The position numbers and the translations under genes are program-made. From the NCBI GenBank assembly GCA_019914945.1, contig CM034099.1, forward strand, positions 8,321,001 to 8,385,000: 64,000 nucleotides of DNA, written 5' to 3'. Source of the stretch: Typha latifolia. Its lineage: Eukaryota > Streptophyta > Magnoliopsida > Poales > Typhaceae. Below the pieces are notes generated by a model. It saw nothing but the letters and a program-made list of their open reading frames with translations. It ran no database searches and had not been told where the DNA came from. This document shows positions 12,220 through 22,751 of this stretch, piece by piece; the stretch's first letter is position 1; the number at the start of each line of letters is the position of its first letter.

Positions 12220-15200
12220 AAAAGGCAAAGTGGAGTTATTGTTTTGTTATCTTCCTTTTTTATGCTAACACAACTTTGAGATTTGCACAAACACACCAAA
12301 AGATTTGACTTGTGTCAGGAGGCCCAGAACAGTTTCCAAAAGTCCCATAAATTTCCAAATCTCCAGTTATTTACATACAACTTGTTGATGTAGGGAAGAT
12401 AAGAACCCTACTACATGATGGTGGTTATCAGGTAGTGAAGAGTAGAGAGAGGAGAGAAGAATATTCGACCTAGAAAGATAGATTAGAGAGAGGAGAAGAG
12501 AACATAAACTAGCACCATCTGAAAAGTTAATCATCCAAAATCTACAAATGCATATCTTAGCCTAGCAACCATTTTTTTATTTTTTCCCCTAAAGATCCTA
12601 ACTTGCCTGTTAAGATTCCGCATCAAGAGAATAATTCAACAAAAGAAAACTAATGAACCAAATACTTGAGACCTACCTAGACCACTCTGTCATATGCTTC
12701 CGTTGCTCATATCTTGTTCTTGAGATACTGAGTCAAAGATTGAATCTTCATATGATTTACTTCAACCAAAAACTTACGAATTTGTCAGTAATATTACTCC
12801 ATTAAACACATTTTACTTATTATCCTGTGTTTGATCAGCAAGGATGTTTTTGTTGTTTTTCTTGATGTTAGACTATAAAATATAAAATCCACCATTCTCT
12901 ATTAGCTTACGCTTTTAGAACAGTCAATGAGTTAACATAATATCAAAGTAGAGGTCTTGAATTCAAATCTTGTCAGACCCATATATTATTTAAAATATAA
13001 AAATATCCACTTATTTAAATCAAATACACTTATTAGGCCCATCAACACGCCTCAACCCGAAAATAAGGGGAAGTGCTAGATTACAAAATATAAAAACCAC
13101 CATTATCTAATAAATTAAGTTTTTAGAACAGTTGGTGAGTTAACAGTTGATTCCATGTTCCTCTTGTGATGAATTGATGTTGCTAGTTGATTTTTGTACT
13201 TCATAAAAAATTCTTCAACTAGAGAATTTGCAACCCACAACTTTTTTAGTGCACAACCATATAGGTACAAGTTGGATACTAAAAACTGATTATCTGGGCA
13301 GCATTTAAAGAGCGAAAACAAAAACGATAATTAATTTTCAAGTGGCTTCCCAGATAACCTGATCCTTATTCTTGGAAGAACTCGCATTTCATTTATCAAA
13401 ATATCTTGAAACAGTTGCATGTAAATTACCAAAGTATATCTGACTTATACGAGTTCTAAATAATAATGAAGCACATTCATTTGAGGCCTTACATAATTTT
13501 ATCATTTTATTAATGAGCAACCAATATAGTGTTCCTGTTTATTTCTTCCAGTACAAGTGCTCTAGATCTTCTTAAAGTAACCGCACTAATAGTCAGCCTT
13601 ATAGGTAGGAATATTGAACCAAGATGATTGCAAGGAGGGTGGCATACAACAGACAAGTTTTGTGCTTGTTCAAGGCTGGAAGAAGAATATCTCTGGGTAA
13701 GTAACTTACTGGTATAACATGGCATGTTGTCAGTCCCGCACATACAGTTAGGCCATCTTCTCCGCAAATTCCAAGTTGTTGATTATACTTGTAGCTAAAT
13801 GCAGCATCAACACCAAAAGCTGAATCCAGGTTCAGAGTAACAAGATTAGAATAACATCCAATATATCATGCATTGAAAAGGGAAAGTGGCAAGCTATTAC
13901 CAAGGATAGACATAGATGACACAGTATAAAAACACAAAAAAGATTACAATAACTTGATTTACCTATAGAGGGTACACCATAGGTCTCGAAAAGAAGTTCT
14001 GCCATTTTAGCACGAGAGGAAACTGGGTTGCATATGCTCTCTGTCATAAGAATAGGATGATCCACCTGTTCTGCCTCAATATTCACATATAAAAAGACAT
14101 AATTTCACCCAAATAAATAAAGCCATTAAATGAGGAAAAAAGAAATATATGATATGTTCAACCCTATGGGCTTTTATCAAAAAATCAAATTCAGCATATG
14201 AATGATTTTCACAGTTACCTAAAACATATGATACCTAAATATATATAAAATATAGTTAGGTATATTTTATAAAATATATTTAGGTATAACATATATGACT
14301 TTAGACATGTCGATAATATGATACCTAAAACACCAACTTGAATGTGGGAATGAAAAATTACTGAGTTACATATATTTTACCACCCTAACTTATGCCCAAA
14401 ATTATTTTTATCTTTATGTACTTTAAAAAATCTAAAACCAATCCTTTTACTTATAATTAAAGTGAAACTGTTAATTTTTTTATTAAATTTAATTAAATAG
14501 CACTAAGATGACTAAAATATCTCATCATGTTTGTTAGACAAGATATGCAGGTTTTTGAGATAATATTGTTAAATGATCAAAACAACTATAGCACTCAAGT
14601 TAAGTTGATAGAAAAGCTAAATGTTTCACTTTAGTCATAAGTATAGAGACCAGTTTGAGACTTTTTAAAATACAATGAGATAAAGTAATTTTGGACATAA
14701 GTACATGATGATAAAATATATTTAATTAAAATTATATTACCTAGTGGACTTTCACAGTAGTTAGGATTTAAAATATTTACATTTCTATGTAATCATAAAA
14801 CCGCATTGATCTTTTAGCACAACCAATATGCGGAAGGCTCCTTAATACATGAATAGTATTGCTCGACTTTAAAAAAAAAGTACAACCACAAGTTTGTTAG
14901 ATTAGGGAATGTCGTCCAAGGATATTTATAACTACTACACTTCAGAGCAAAAAATGATGAGTCATTGCAGTGGAATCAATAATAAATTAAGGTGAATTAC
15001 ATTTTTGAATCTTGAAGAAACATCAAAAATCTTGGTGACATCATGTCTAGCAAAAAGAGATGTATATTAGTCTACAAGTAATTTGTAATCTCCAGCAGTC
15101 AAGCACATCATAAGAAAAGAAAATTGAAATGTTTGACTTACATATACATGTATAATAGATCTGAATTGTCAAGATTTGAGAAGAATCCAACATGCCAACC

Positions 15201-18200
15201 TTAAATATTTGGACTTTCAGCCTACAGATTATTTTTCTTGAGTAGAACCTATGGATATTCTATATATATATACATACAAAAAAATTTGGACTACAAACTT
15301 TACATTAAAACTTTGGAAAAAAGTTTTAACCTATTTTGAGCCATTAGTCGTGCCTTGGGTTGTAAAATCGCTAATTCCATGGTGGAGAGAAAGCACTCTT
15401 TACTCTTAAGCTTTTTCCCCCCTCGAGATTGGGTCTTTCAAATTCCAATGTGACTCAATGGCTACAAATGTGTTACAAAAGTTTAAAAAAGAGTTTGTAG
15501 TCTATCCCCGAATAATAATAATGGTTCATATATACAGATATATAATATCAGAACTGAATAAACACCTCATTTTTCACAATCAACAATCTAATTTCATTTT
15601 TAGTTGAAACTAAAACCCGAACATGGAAGACGAAAAGTAGGCATGCAATGATTTTGACATCAAGATCTGATGATTTAAAGTAGAAGCATCCCAGATTCTC
15701 AACCGCTGGTGAAGTAAAAGGATCCAACTGTTATTTCTCAACTGATGGAGAAGTAAAAGGATCCAAAACATGGATTTTGCAGGAAAATCAGGTTTCCACA
15801 ATATAAATTAGAGGTGGAAAAGGTCAACATGGTAGCATGTCGAGTAGGAACGCAAAATTCTTTAGTTTCATATTGTTCCTATAGAAATCTAGGATTCCAT
15901 ATGTGATTGAACAAACATAGTACTCATCTGTGGCAAAAACAAAACCACATAGGAAATGTTATGGATTTCAGAAGTGACCTGAAACAAGATATTCCTTATT
16001 TCAGTAACAGCATACACTACATAAGGCATCATATAAGTTTATGAACCCAAAACAGTAATTTGTCCAATTATAACCACAAATACAGCAAACAAAATATACA
16101 AGTACATACAGCTATTGAACACGTAAATCTGAATAATAGAAAACAAAAGTGAAACCACTTTTTACGGAATTAACAGATGTAATAGAAACAACAAATTACC
16201 TTTGAAGAACCAGCACCCAGAAGATCAAAAGCATAGTCAAGAACCTAAAAGATAAGCTGGATACAGTTCAGAGCTCAGAAGTAGAATAATAACAGAGGAA
16301 AGTTGGACAAGAAAATACAATAACAAAATATAGAAGAGAAATGATAAGAACAGTTGCCAGTTTGCCACTAATGTAGTGAATCACATTAAGAATAAGGATT
16401 AATTAACATAAAATTGTGCTGGGTCTTTATTCATCAAAAAACCACCACAAGGTTGAGTGATTCTAACAGAACACTCTTAGATCTAAATCTTCGTAATGTG
16501 GAGCAACGGTTAGCTAGTATATACAAAATTATGTGATGATTGGAATCAAACTATTCATGACAAACAATAAATTAATTATTTTTGGTGAGAAATATTATAA
16601 TTCCAAGCAGGATTAAGCTTCATTCTCTCTATTACGTCTCTCGCTCATTTAGACTACACCCACATCTAGGACCTTTTGGAGTGACTTTTAATTCCACCAG
16701 TCAAAGCGGCAATGGAGAAGGTACATAAAAAATTTCTCAACACATAAACTAGTTTTGCTTATGACTAAGTCCCTTAATCGGAAATCCAAAATCATTTACT
16801 ATAGGGGAGGTTCCTATAGGGTCAAAGTCACAAGTCAATATAATATTATAATATGTTAATTTTTCTCAAACCTTACCATTCTATTAAGCTCTAGCTCTTA
16901 AGCAAAGGTTATAATGATGTTAGAATACAAAATATAAAACCATTATTCTCTAATAGCTTATGCTTTTAAAATAGTTGGTGAGTTGACTTGATATCAAAGT
17001 CAAAGGTCGTGGGTTTAAATCCGGTCATACCCATCTTTGCTCAAAAATATAAATTCCACCCATTAATTCACTTCTTATGCTCATCAAAATGTGAACACAA
17101 AAGTGAGAGGAAGTGTTAGAATATAAAATATAAAAATCATCGTTCTCTAACAGCTTAAACTTTTAGAGTAGTTAGTGAGTTAACTAATGATAATAGTAAA
17201 ATTAATTGTTAAACAACTAGTTGACCAAAAGGCTTAAGATGTTAGGTAATGTTCATTATATCATACTTTTATGACGACTCTCACATGTTGCCCTTATTTA
17301 CTAGCATAAGAATAGATGAAAAATAGTAAAGTGTGTGGCCTTCCACACCGCACAAAAATAAATCGTAGAAAATAAATATTAAATTGGGTTAGATAAAGGT
17401 TCAACTTAAAACATCCATGCTCACATAATATGCAAGAAACCAATTGACCCGAAGATTAAGTTGTTATGTAACGACCTAACAATGCACATCATACTTTTAA
17501 GAATGATAAAATAATATAGTTCCATACCAAAAGATTTCTTGTTGTCAGTATCATCCTCTTTTTACACAAGTCCTACTTTCAAAAAATGACTACCTTATAG
17601 GACAAGCTCCCAAGGTCCCTCATTAGATTGAGTATGCCTTGGCTCTCTTAGGTCCTACCTAGGTACCGTCGCAAGCTCTATTATCATATTATAGTATAGA
17701 CTATATAAGTTGTCTTTGAAATTCAAATACATTACAGCTATTCTTGATTCATGGATTATGATGGCTTACTTGGTTCTTAGAAGAAATGCTTTATTGATAT
17801 TATTCACTAAACCTTTTGCTTTATCTATTACTTTTATTTGTTCATCTTTTAACCTTGTTGATTTCTAGCCACCTAGTCACCCGTCTAGCATGGTTCGTAG
17901 TTTCAGCCGATCGGCTGATACCCGATCGGCTCACCCGTCTATTGATTGGTTTCGGTCGGGTATCGGTCGGATCGGCTGATACCCGATTCGTTTCGGGTTG
18001 GGATCAGCCGATCCCGTCCGAGATGAGCATGGGTAAGAGAGAAAGAAAGGGGAAAGAGAGAGAGAGAAAGAAAGGGAAAGAGAGGGAGGAAAAGAGAGAG
18101 GGAAAGAGAAAGAAAGAGAGAGAGATAGAGGGAAAGAGAGAGAAAAAGAGATAGAGTTTGTGGGTTGCGGTAGTAAGAAGGAGAGGGAAGAAGAGAGGAG

Positions 18201-21200
18201 AGAGAGAGAGAGAGAGACATGGAGAGAAAATAAAAATTAAAAAACTATGTTAAAGAGGGAAAGAGGTGGCAGTCGGTGAGGGAGGAGAGTTTTTAAGATA
18301 GAGAGTTAGTAGGAGAGCGAGTTTGATAAAAAAGAGAATTAGTGGAGAGAAGGTAAGAATTTTTTTTAATTTGTGTGGGAGAGAGTATGAGCAGTAGAAA
18401 GGGAGAGAAATAGAAATTGAGAAAATAGTATTTATTTTTTAGTTTTTAGACTTTATATATGAATAATTTATATTTATATCTTATTATTATTTTTCTAAAA
18501 AATTAAGAATTTATCTGTATTTTAAAAATTATTTTAAAATACAGGCCGATACGGACGGCCGATACCGTCGATACCGCCGATACGGACGGCCGATACCGCC
18601 GATACCGCCGATACTGCCGATACCGCCGATACGTATAATTTAGACGGTTGATCCCGATCCCGATTCCGATACTTGGAACCTTGCCGTCTAGCACCTAGAG
18701 ATTAAAGTAGCCCTGTGTTGGCCTATCTAGCACCTACAACCTTTTAAGAATTAAGACATTTAAATAAGTTTTAATTTCAAAAAACTAAAATGATAGGTCT
18801 ACTAAAGGTAATGCAGCTTTTTCCATTTCCATGATCTGAACTGCATGCTATGTAAGTAAAACACAAGCAATAAGCATACTCTCTTTATCTTAGGAAGGAG
18901 AATATGTTCAAATTGAGCTCTGTTTTGTTCCTATAAAGTAAAAACAACTATGCAATTATTGTCTGTAAATACTAGCACTTTTCCCTAGTCAGATCACATA
19001 AAAGTCCACCTTAAAAGAATTACCACTCAGTTGTCTTCGAACATGACAAATTCTAAAGTCCCTTCTAGTAGACATTTTAAAAGAGATGAACTACACGTTT
19101 CGCATTAAATCTTTGACATCTTAATGAACATTTTAAAACAATGAAAAGAGCAATTGTTATAATTTTAAAATTGTCTCAAATTGAAGTTCGCATAAACAAC
19201 ATCAAGTATTACAATGTAGCAACACCCTTTAAAGTTCTGTTAAACTAAACTTACTTAGTTTGAAGGTCTTTCAAATATGTAGAAACTTAACCAAGATTCC
19301 AAATATCAAAATTAGGATTAGCTGCTTGGAAAAATGAAAAATAATTTTAAAATTAAGGAAAATTCTTAAAAATTAGAAAATTAGAAAATTATAAAGGGTT
19401 AGTTACCAATACTTTTAAAGGCATTCCTGGCTGCACACCGCCCGCCCCGCCATCATGTTTGGCGCTGTGAGAAGGCGGCATACCGCATTGGACGGCCGCC
19501 TAAGCGCTAAAATGCTAGTTGGGCACTAAAATGCAGTCTAGCAAGCCGAGTGGGCCACCATTGCCACTCTCTCTCTCTCCCTCCCTCTCTCTCTCTCTCT
19601 CTCAATCAATCAATCAATCAATCAAACCAGCAAAACCATAAACCCAAGCAACTCTTTTGAATTTCGGTCGTCTTCTCCGGCAGTAGCGAGCGACAACCAA
19701 CAACTAGCCGGCTAAGGCGACGGTTAGCGGCGGCCAGTTATTGTGGACAGCGACGACCAATTGTGGACGACCAACGACGATTGACAGTGGCAAGCAACGA
19801 TATGGCCACTAGTTTTTTTCTCTCTATCTCCCACTCTCTTTCACTGTCTTAGTCTCTCCCACAATCCTACTTCTTTCCATTGACGGCCCCACTTCTCACT
19901 CTCTCTCAGTCTCGTTTAGGCAGCTAGAGGAATTAATTGCTTAATGCTAATTAGACTGTGAATTAAGATTACTAAATTTTTTCCACTATCTTGCATTTTT
20001 TCCCCTACTTTCCACCAATTAATTAAACAGTTAATCATCGATTACTGATTAAATGATTGTTGATTTTACCTTTTACAAATTAATGCATCATTAAAAATGA
20101 TTGTCGCCTTATCGCTCACCTTTCGTCTTGGCGCTAGGCAGCAGGGTGACCGCCCGCCACCCACGGCAACCTTTTAAAATATTATTAATTATATTTATAT
20201 CCTTCAAACTATACCCTACTTTCATGAAGACTCACTAAACTTTTTTTCGTTATAGTGTACCACATAAACTTTCGATTCAATTTAATTGGCCCCTTTACGT
20301 TAGTCTGCCATCAGTTATATTGACGGGCTTTGGTTATGTGTCCCTCATATAGTTTATCTAAGACCAAAATGCCCTTCTCTCCATTATTTCATTTTCTTTC
20401 TCTCGCTCCCTTCACATCTCTCATTTACCTTTTTAAATAGACAAAAGAAGATTCATCCTTGCTCAAGGAAGAATACTTATTTTTCAACCATTTTATGGAA
20501 GTCTTATTACCTTTCACTAAAAGAATGGAAGTCAATCTTGAAGTATTGCATGAACTGCTATTCACTTACATTTTGGTTTCACAAGAGGGGGTAGAGAACT
20601 AGGGAATTAGAGGGTGGGAAGGAGGAAGCACTACCCCCTATCTCCACTCTATCCTCACCACTATTGACCTTTTTTGTGCCGCCATCATCCCCTTAAGGTT
20701 GGGCTAGAGGACCTTGGTAGTTTATCTTTTAAGGTGGCTTGGGGTTGAGCAATATGGAGGAGAAAGGTAGGAGGAGCTTGCAGGAGGAAATATAAGAGCT
20801 TGATGGGAAGAAAAGAGGAGGGCTCCATGGAAAAAAAATATTGTTCTCGACTAAAGGAAGAAGACTAGCGGGAAGAAAAATAGTGTTCTTTTCTAACTCA
20901 AGTAAGGGCCACCTCTCTTGTTTTACTCCCTTACTTTTTACGTATATGATTTCTTCTATACCAGTTAAATGTTCAATTAGTTTAACTTCTTGTGACAAGC
21001 TGAGGATCTCAGATAAAGAAGTTTCACATTTTATATAGTTTTGTGGTGTAGATTATAGTGAATCGCATGAACCTAAATTTAGAAAAGTCTAGCAATAGCA
21101 TTCATCTTATCATTAATCTCAAAGCAGAATATCTAATAGAAACACTTGTTGATGCAAGAAATATAGCTATAAGGTAAGCAAGCTTAGATATAACATGATC

Positions 21201-22751
21201 TCAAAATATAGACAGATTTGTTATCATGGATTGAAGGGGAAGATGAATGTGTGCAACCAAAATACTCAAAATATAAATTTCAGCAATTGCTGCAAGCAAG
21301 TTAGCTGGTAAGGTAAGTAAACATACGTATTCCATGATTTCAAACTGATAGACAACATCGTTATCAAATGCTGAACGGGGAGATGAGCGTGTGCAATCAA
21401 AATATTTCATCAAAGCAGGATCATGATCCCCAACAATAGTAACAACTTCCCCTGTCATCCAAGAAAGTAATTTGTAAATCTATCAAATCAAAAAACTATG
21501 ACCATCTTTAATTAGTTATTATCAATGTTTCACCTTAAAAAGAAATAGTACACTAAATCATTAATTTTTATTATAAAGAATATGAACATCACTTCATACA
21601 ACTAAAAAAAAAAAGATAATGAGAGCAAATCAGTAGTGTCATTATTATTTCTTGCTCCATATCAAATAGCATATGCATATGTACATGCCAATACAAAACT
21701 ACTGAAGCATGCGATTATCATCATCCAAGACTTCTCCAAACAACATGGAGTCTATTGAAGCCAAACCCAAATATAAGAAGGCACCAAAGAATTAACAAAT
21801 ATGCTTTAACTGAATGTCGACTTAATTCAACCCTCCAAAAGTTTTGCGAAGAGTTCCTAACCAAATAAATATTCAGACAAGAGAGAGACTTATCAGCAAA
21901 GCTATAGCGCTAGTTAATGGGCAGACTTATCCACCTTGTTTTGGCAGTTTGAAACCAAGAAACCTAGTAGTAATCATCAAAAAGTCATATAGACATGACC
22001 ATAATCTAAATGAAGATGAAAATTAACGAACTTTTGGATAGGTACTTGTCTTCCTGGCTGATATGCAATTTAACTGAGGTGGAAAGATGCAAACTTTGAT
22101 TAGGGAGAATCAAACAAAGCTAAGGATTACAGTAACTTGATATATACCTGCCTCAATGTGTGACTCAGATTGTACTAGTCAGTTGCATAAACCAGCATTA
22201 CACACTTAAATTGGTTGAGGTACAACAATCAGTTAAGAAGAGTCGCCTTGAACTTGTCTACACTCTCATATCATTCTTATCCTAAAATTTATCCAATTCT
22301 ATATGTCTCTTGCTAATATACACCAAAAAACAAGTATAATTTCGAGCTCCATCAAAGCTCGCTTCATTAATCACTGCGAATACCGCAAGCCTGACACATG
22401 AACGAAAACAATCTACTTCTAAACAACACAAAAGATCTGAATTCGCGGAAAAAGATAGAAAATAAGGAAAAAGCAGTACCCGTAGCTCTATGACGAGGCC
22501 TTTGCACAACGTTGCGGAAGGTGACGCGGGGTTCGGACTCACCCGCCCACCTGCGAGAGGGGAGAAAGGGAAGCAAGAAAACCATCGAGATGTGCAATGT
22601 TGGAAGTAATAGGGTTTAAGAACTAGGGTTAGGGTTTCGAGGCTTACCCGATACGGAAGGTGGAGCCGCCATTGTCGATGACGATTGGGGTGGACGGAGG
22701 GAAGCGGTTGTAATCCGATTGCCTAGTCGGGCGTCGTTGCAACGAGGTCAT
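5974..22751 (-). CDS. ARP5: Actin-related protein 5, INO80 complex subunit
   Basis: Twelve exons, read 5' to 3' on the minus strand: 22751-22648, 22550-22480, 21451-21327, 16244-16200, 14065-13963, 13819-13710, 11115-11006, 10919-10829, 9101-8670, 8501-8374, 7476-7134, 6480-5974. All joins use GT-AG borders and keep frame, giving 722 aa, the usual length for plant ARP5. Residues 23-40 (PIVIDNGGSTFRIGWAGE) are the actin-fold phosphate-1 region. Residues from about 250 to 560 form the ARP5-specific insertion: charged, coiled-coil-like, with KEKQGQRLREMAASKR, the MRLLTTAAFDRGKGEDTFG block and an acidic DNDDDD run. The last exon restores the actin fold (VERFRCPEILFQPGMVGVDQ; SVLVTGGSSLFPGL). ARP5 with IES6 couples ATP hydrolysis by INO80 to nucleosome sliding in the nucleus. 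The gene spans almost 17 kb because intron 3 alone is about 5.1 kb and several introns carry transposons. Exon 4 is only 45 nt. No breaks were found, so I expect a functional gene. Confidence 0.96.
12161..12219. repeat. (GA)n microsatellite in ARP5 intron 6
   Basis: Uninterrupted GA dinucleotides for about 55 bp, inside the intron between the exons at 13710 and 11115. Confidence 0.95.
12866..13145 (+). mobile_element. TRIM-like miniature LTR element, copy 1 (ARP5 intron 6)
   Basis: Two direct terminal repeats of 72 bp, 12866-12937 and 13074-13145, start TGTTAG/TGCTAG and both end GAGTTAACA. Directly after the left repeat, AATATCAAAGTAGAGG resembles the tRNA-Met primer binding site of plant retroelements. 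Directly before the right repeat, the purine run AAAATAAGGGGAAG resembles a polypurine tract. Flanks CTTGA and GTTGA could be a 5-bp target duplication with one mismatch. There is no coding capacity. This is the structure of a terminal-repeat retrotransposon in miniature, at the very short end of the class. Confidence 0.8.
14220..14300. repeat. Short AT-rich palindrome in ARP5 intron 4
   Basis: ACCTAAATATAT near 14233 is mirrored by ATATATTTAGGT near 14275, with AT-rich arms. It can form a hairpin and may be a tiny foldback insertion. Confidence 0.5.
14365..14730. mobile_element. Foldback MITE in ARP5 intron 4
   Basis: Long imperfect inverted repeats, about 14368-14478 and about 14610-14728: the left arm has CTTATGCCCAAAATTA, and the reverse complement of the right arm has CTTATGTCCAAAATTA in the same place, with matching flanking blocks (ATATATTTTA, TAAAGTGAAAC). 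Arms of about 100 bp and a short centre without coding capacity are typical of a miniature inverted-repeat element. Family not assigned. Confidence 0.7.
16918..17185 (+). mobile_element. TRIM-like miniature LTR element, copy 2 (ARP5 intron 3)
   Basis: Direct terminal repeats 16918-16988 and 17114-17185 both start TGTTAGAATA and end GAGTTGACT/GAGTTAACT. The left one is followed by TGATATCAAAGTC, close to a tRNA-Met primer binding site, and the right one is preceded by a purine-rich AAAAGTGAGAGGAAG tract. The element is flanked by a perfect 5-bp duplication AATGA (16913-16917 and 17186-17190). It is the same family as the copy at 12866-13145 and non-coding. Confidence 0.87.
17891..18683. mobile_element. 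Non-autonomous MULE-like element with CCGATAC tandem repeats (ARP5 intron 3)
   Basis: A perfect 10-bp direct repeat CCGTCTAGCA flanks the element (17881-17890 and 18684-18693). One end starts TGGTTCGTAGTTTC and the reverse complement of the other starts AAGGTTCCAAGTATC, so both ends share GGTTC and a following AGT. Subterminal arms are rich in CCGATAC/GATACCGCC units (about ten near 18541-18640, diverged ones near 17905-18020). The centre is a GA-rich tract (about 18030-18220), then AT-rich DNA. No transposase frame exists; open frames here are artefacts of the GA tract. A 9-10 bp target duplication points to the Mutator superfamily. A diverged inverted copy is near 49956-50598. Confidence 0.75.
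18541..18640. repeat. Tandem CCGATAC / GATACCGCC repeats
   Basis: A run of 9-bp GATACCGCC units mixed with GATACGGACGGCC variants, forming the subterminal arm of the surrounding MULE-like element. It is strikingly CpG-rich within AT-rich DNA. Confidence 0.9.
19420..20170. mobile_element. hAT-like non-autonomous element (ARP5 intron 3)
   Basis: A perfect 8-bp duplication CTTTTAAA flanks the element (19412-19419 and 20171-20178). The left end GGCATTCCTGG and the reverse complement of the right end GTTGCCGTGGG form a short imperfect inverted repeat. Subterminal DNA on both sides is GC-rich with CGCCCGCC and GGCGCT/GGCGCTAGG motifs, while the centre is AT-rich. No transposase is encoded. An 8-bp duplication is the hallmark of hAT elements. 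A CT run followed by AATC repeats lies inside at about 19565-19625. Confidence 0.72.
19565..19625. repeat. (CT)n followed by (AATC)n microsatellite
   Basis: A CT-rich run passes into about five AATC units, inside the hAT-like element. Confidence 0.9.

Noticed and set aside
17816..18220. Open frames of about 100 codons rich in Lys/Glu/Arg or Leu/Ser
   Set aside because: They come from the GA-rich core of the MULE-like element, as the two strands show complementary low-complexity products.
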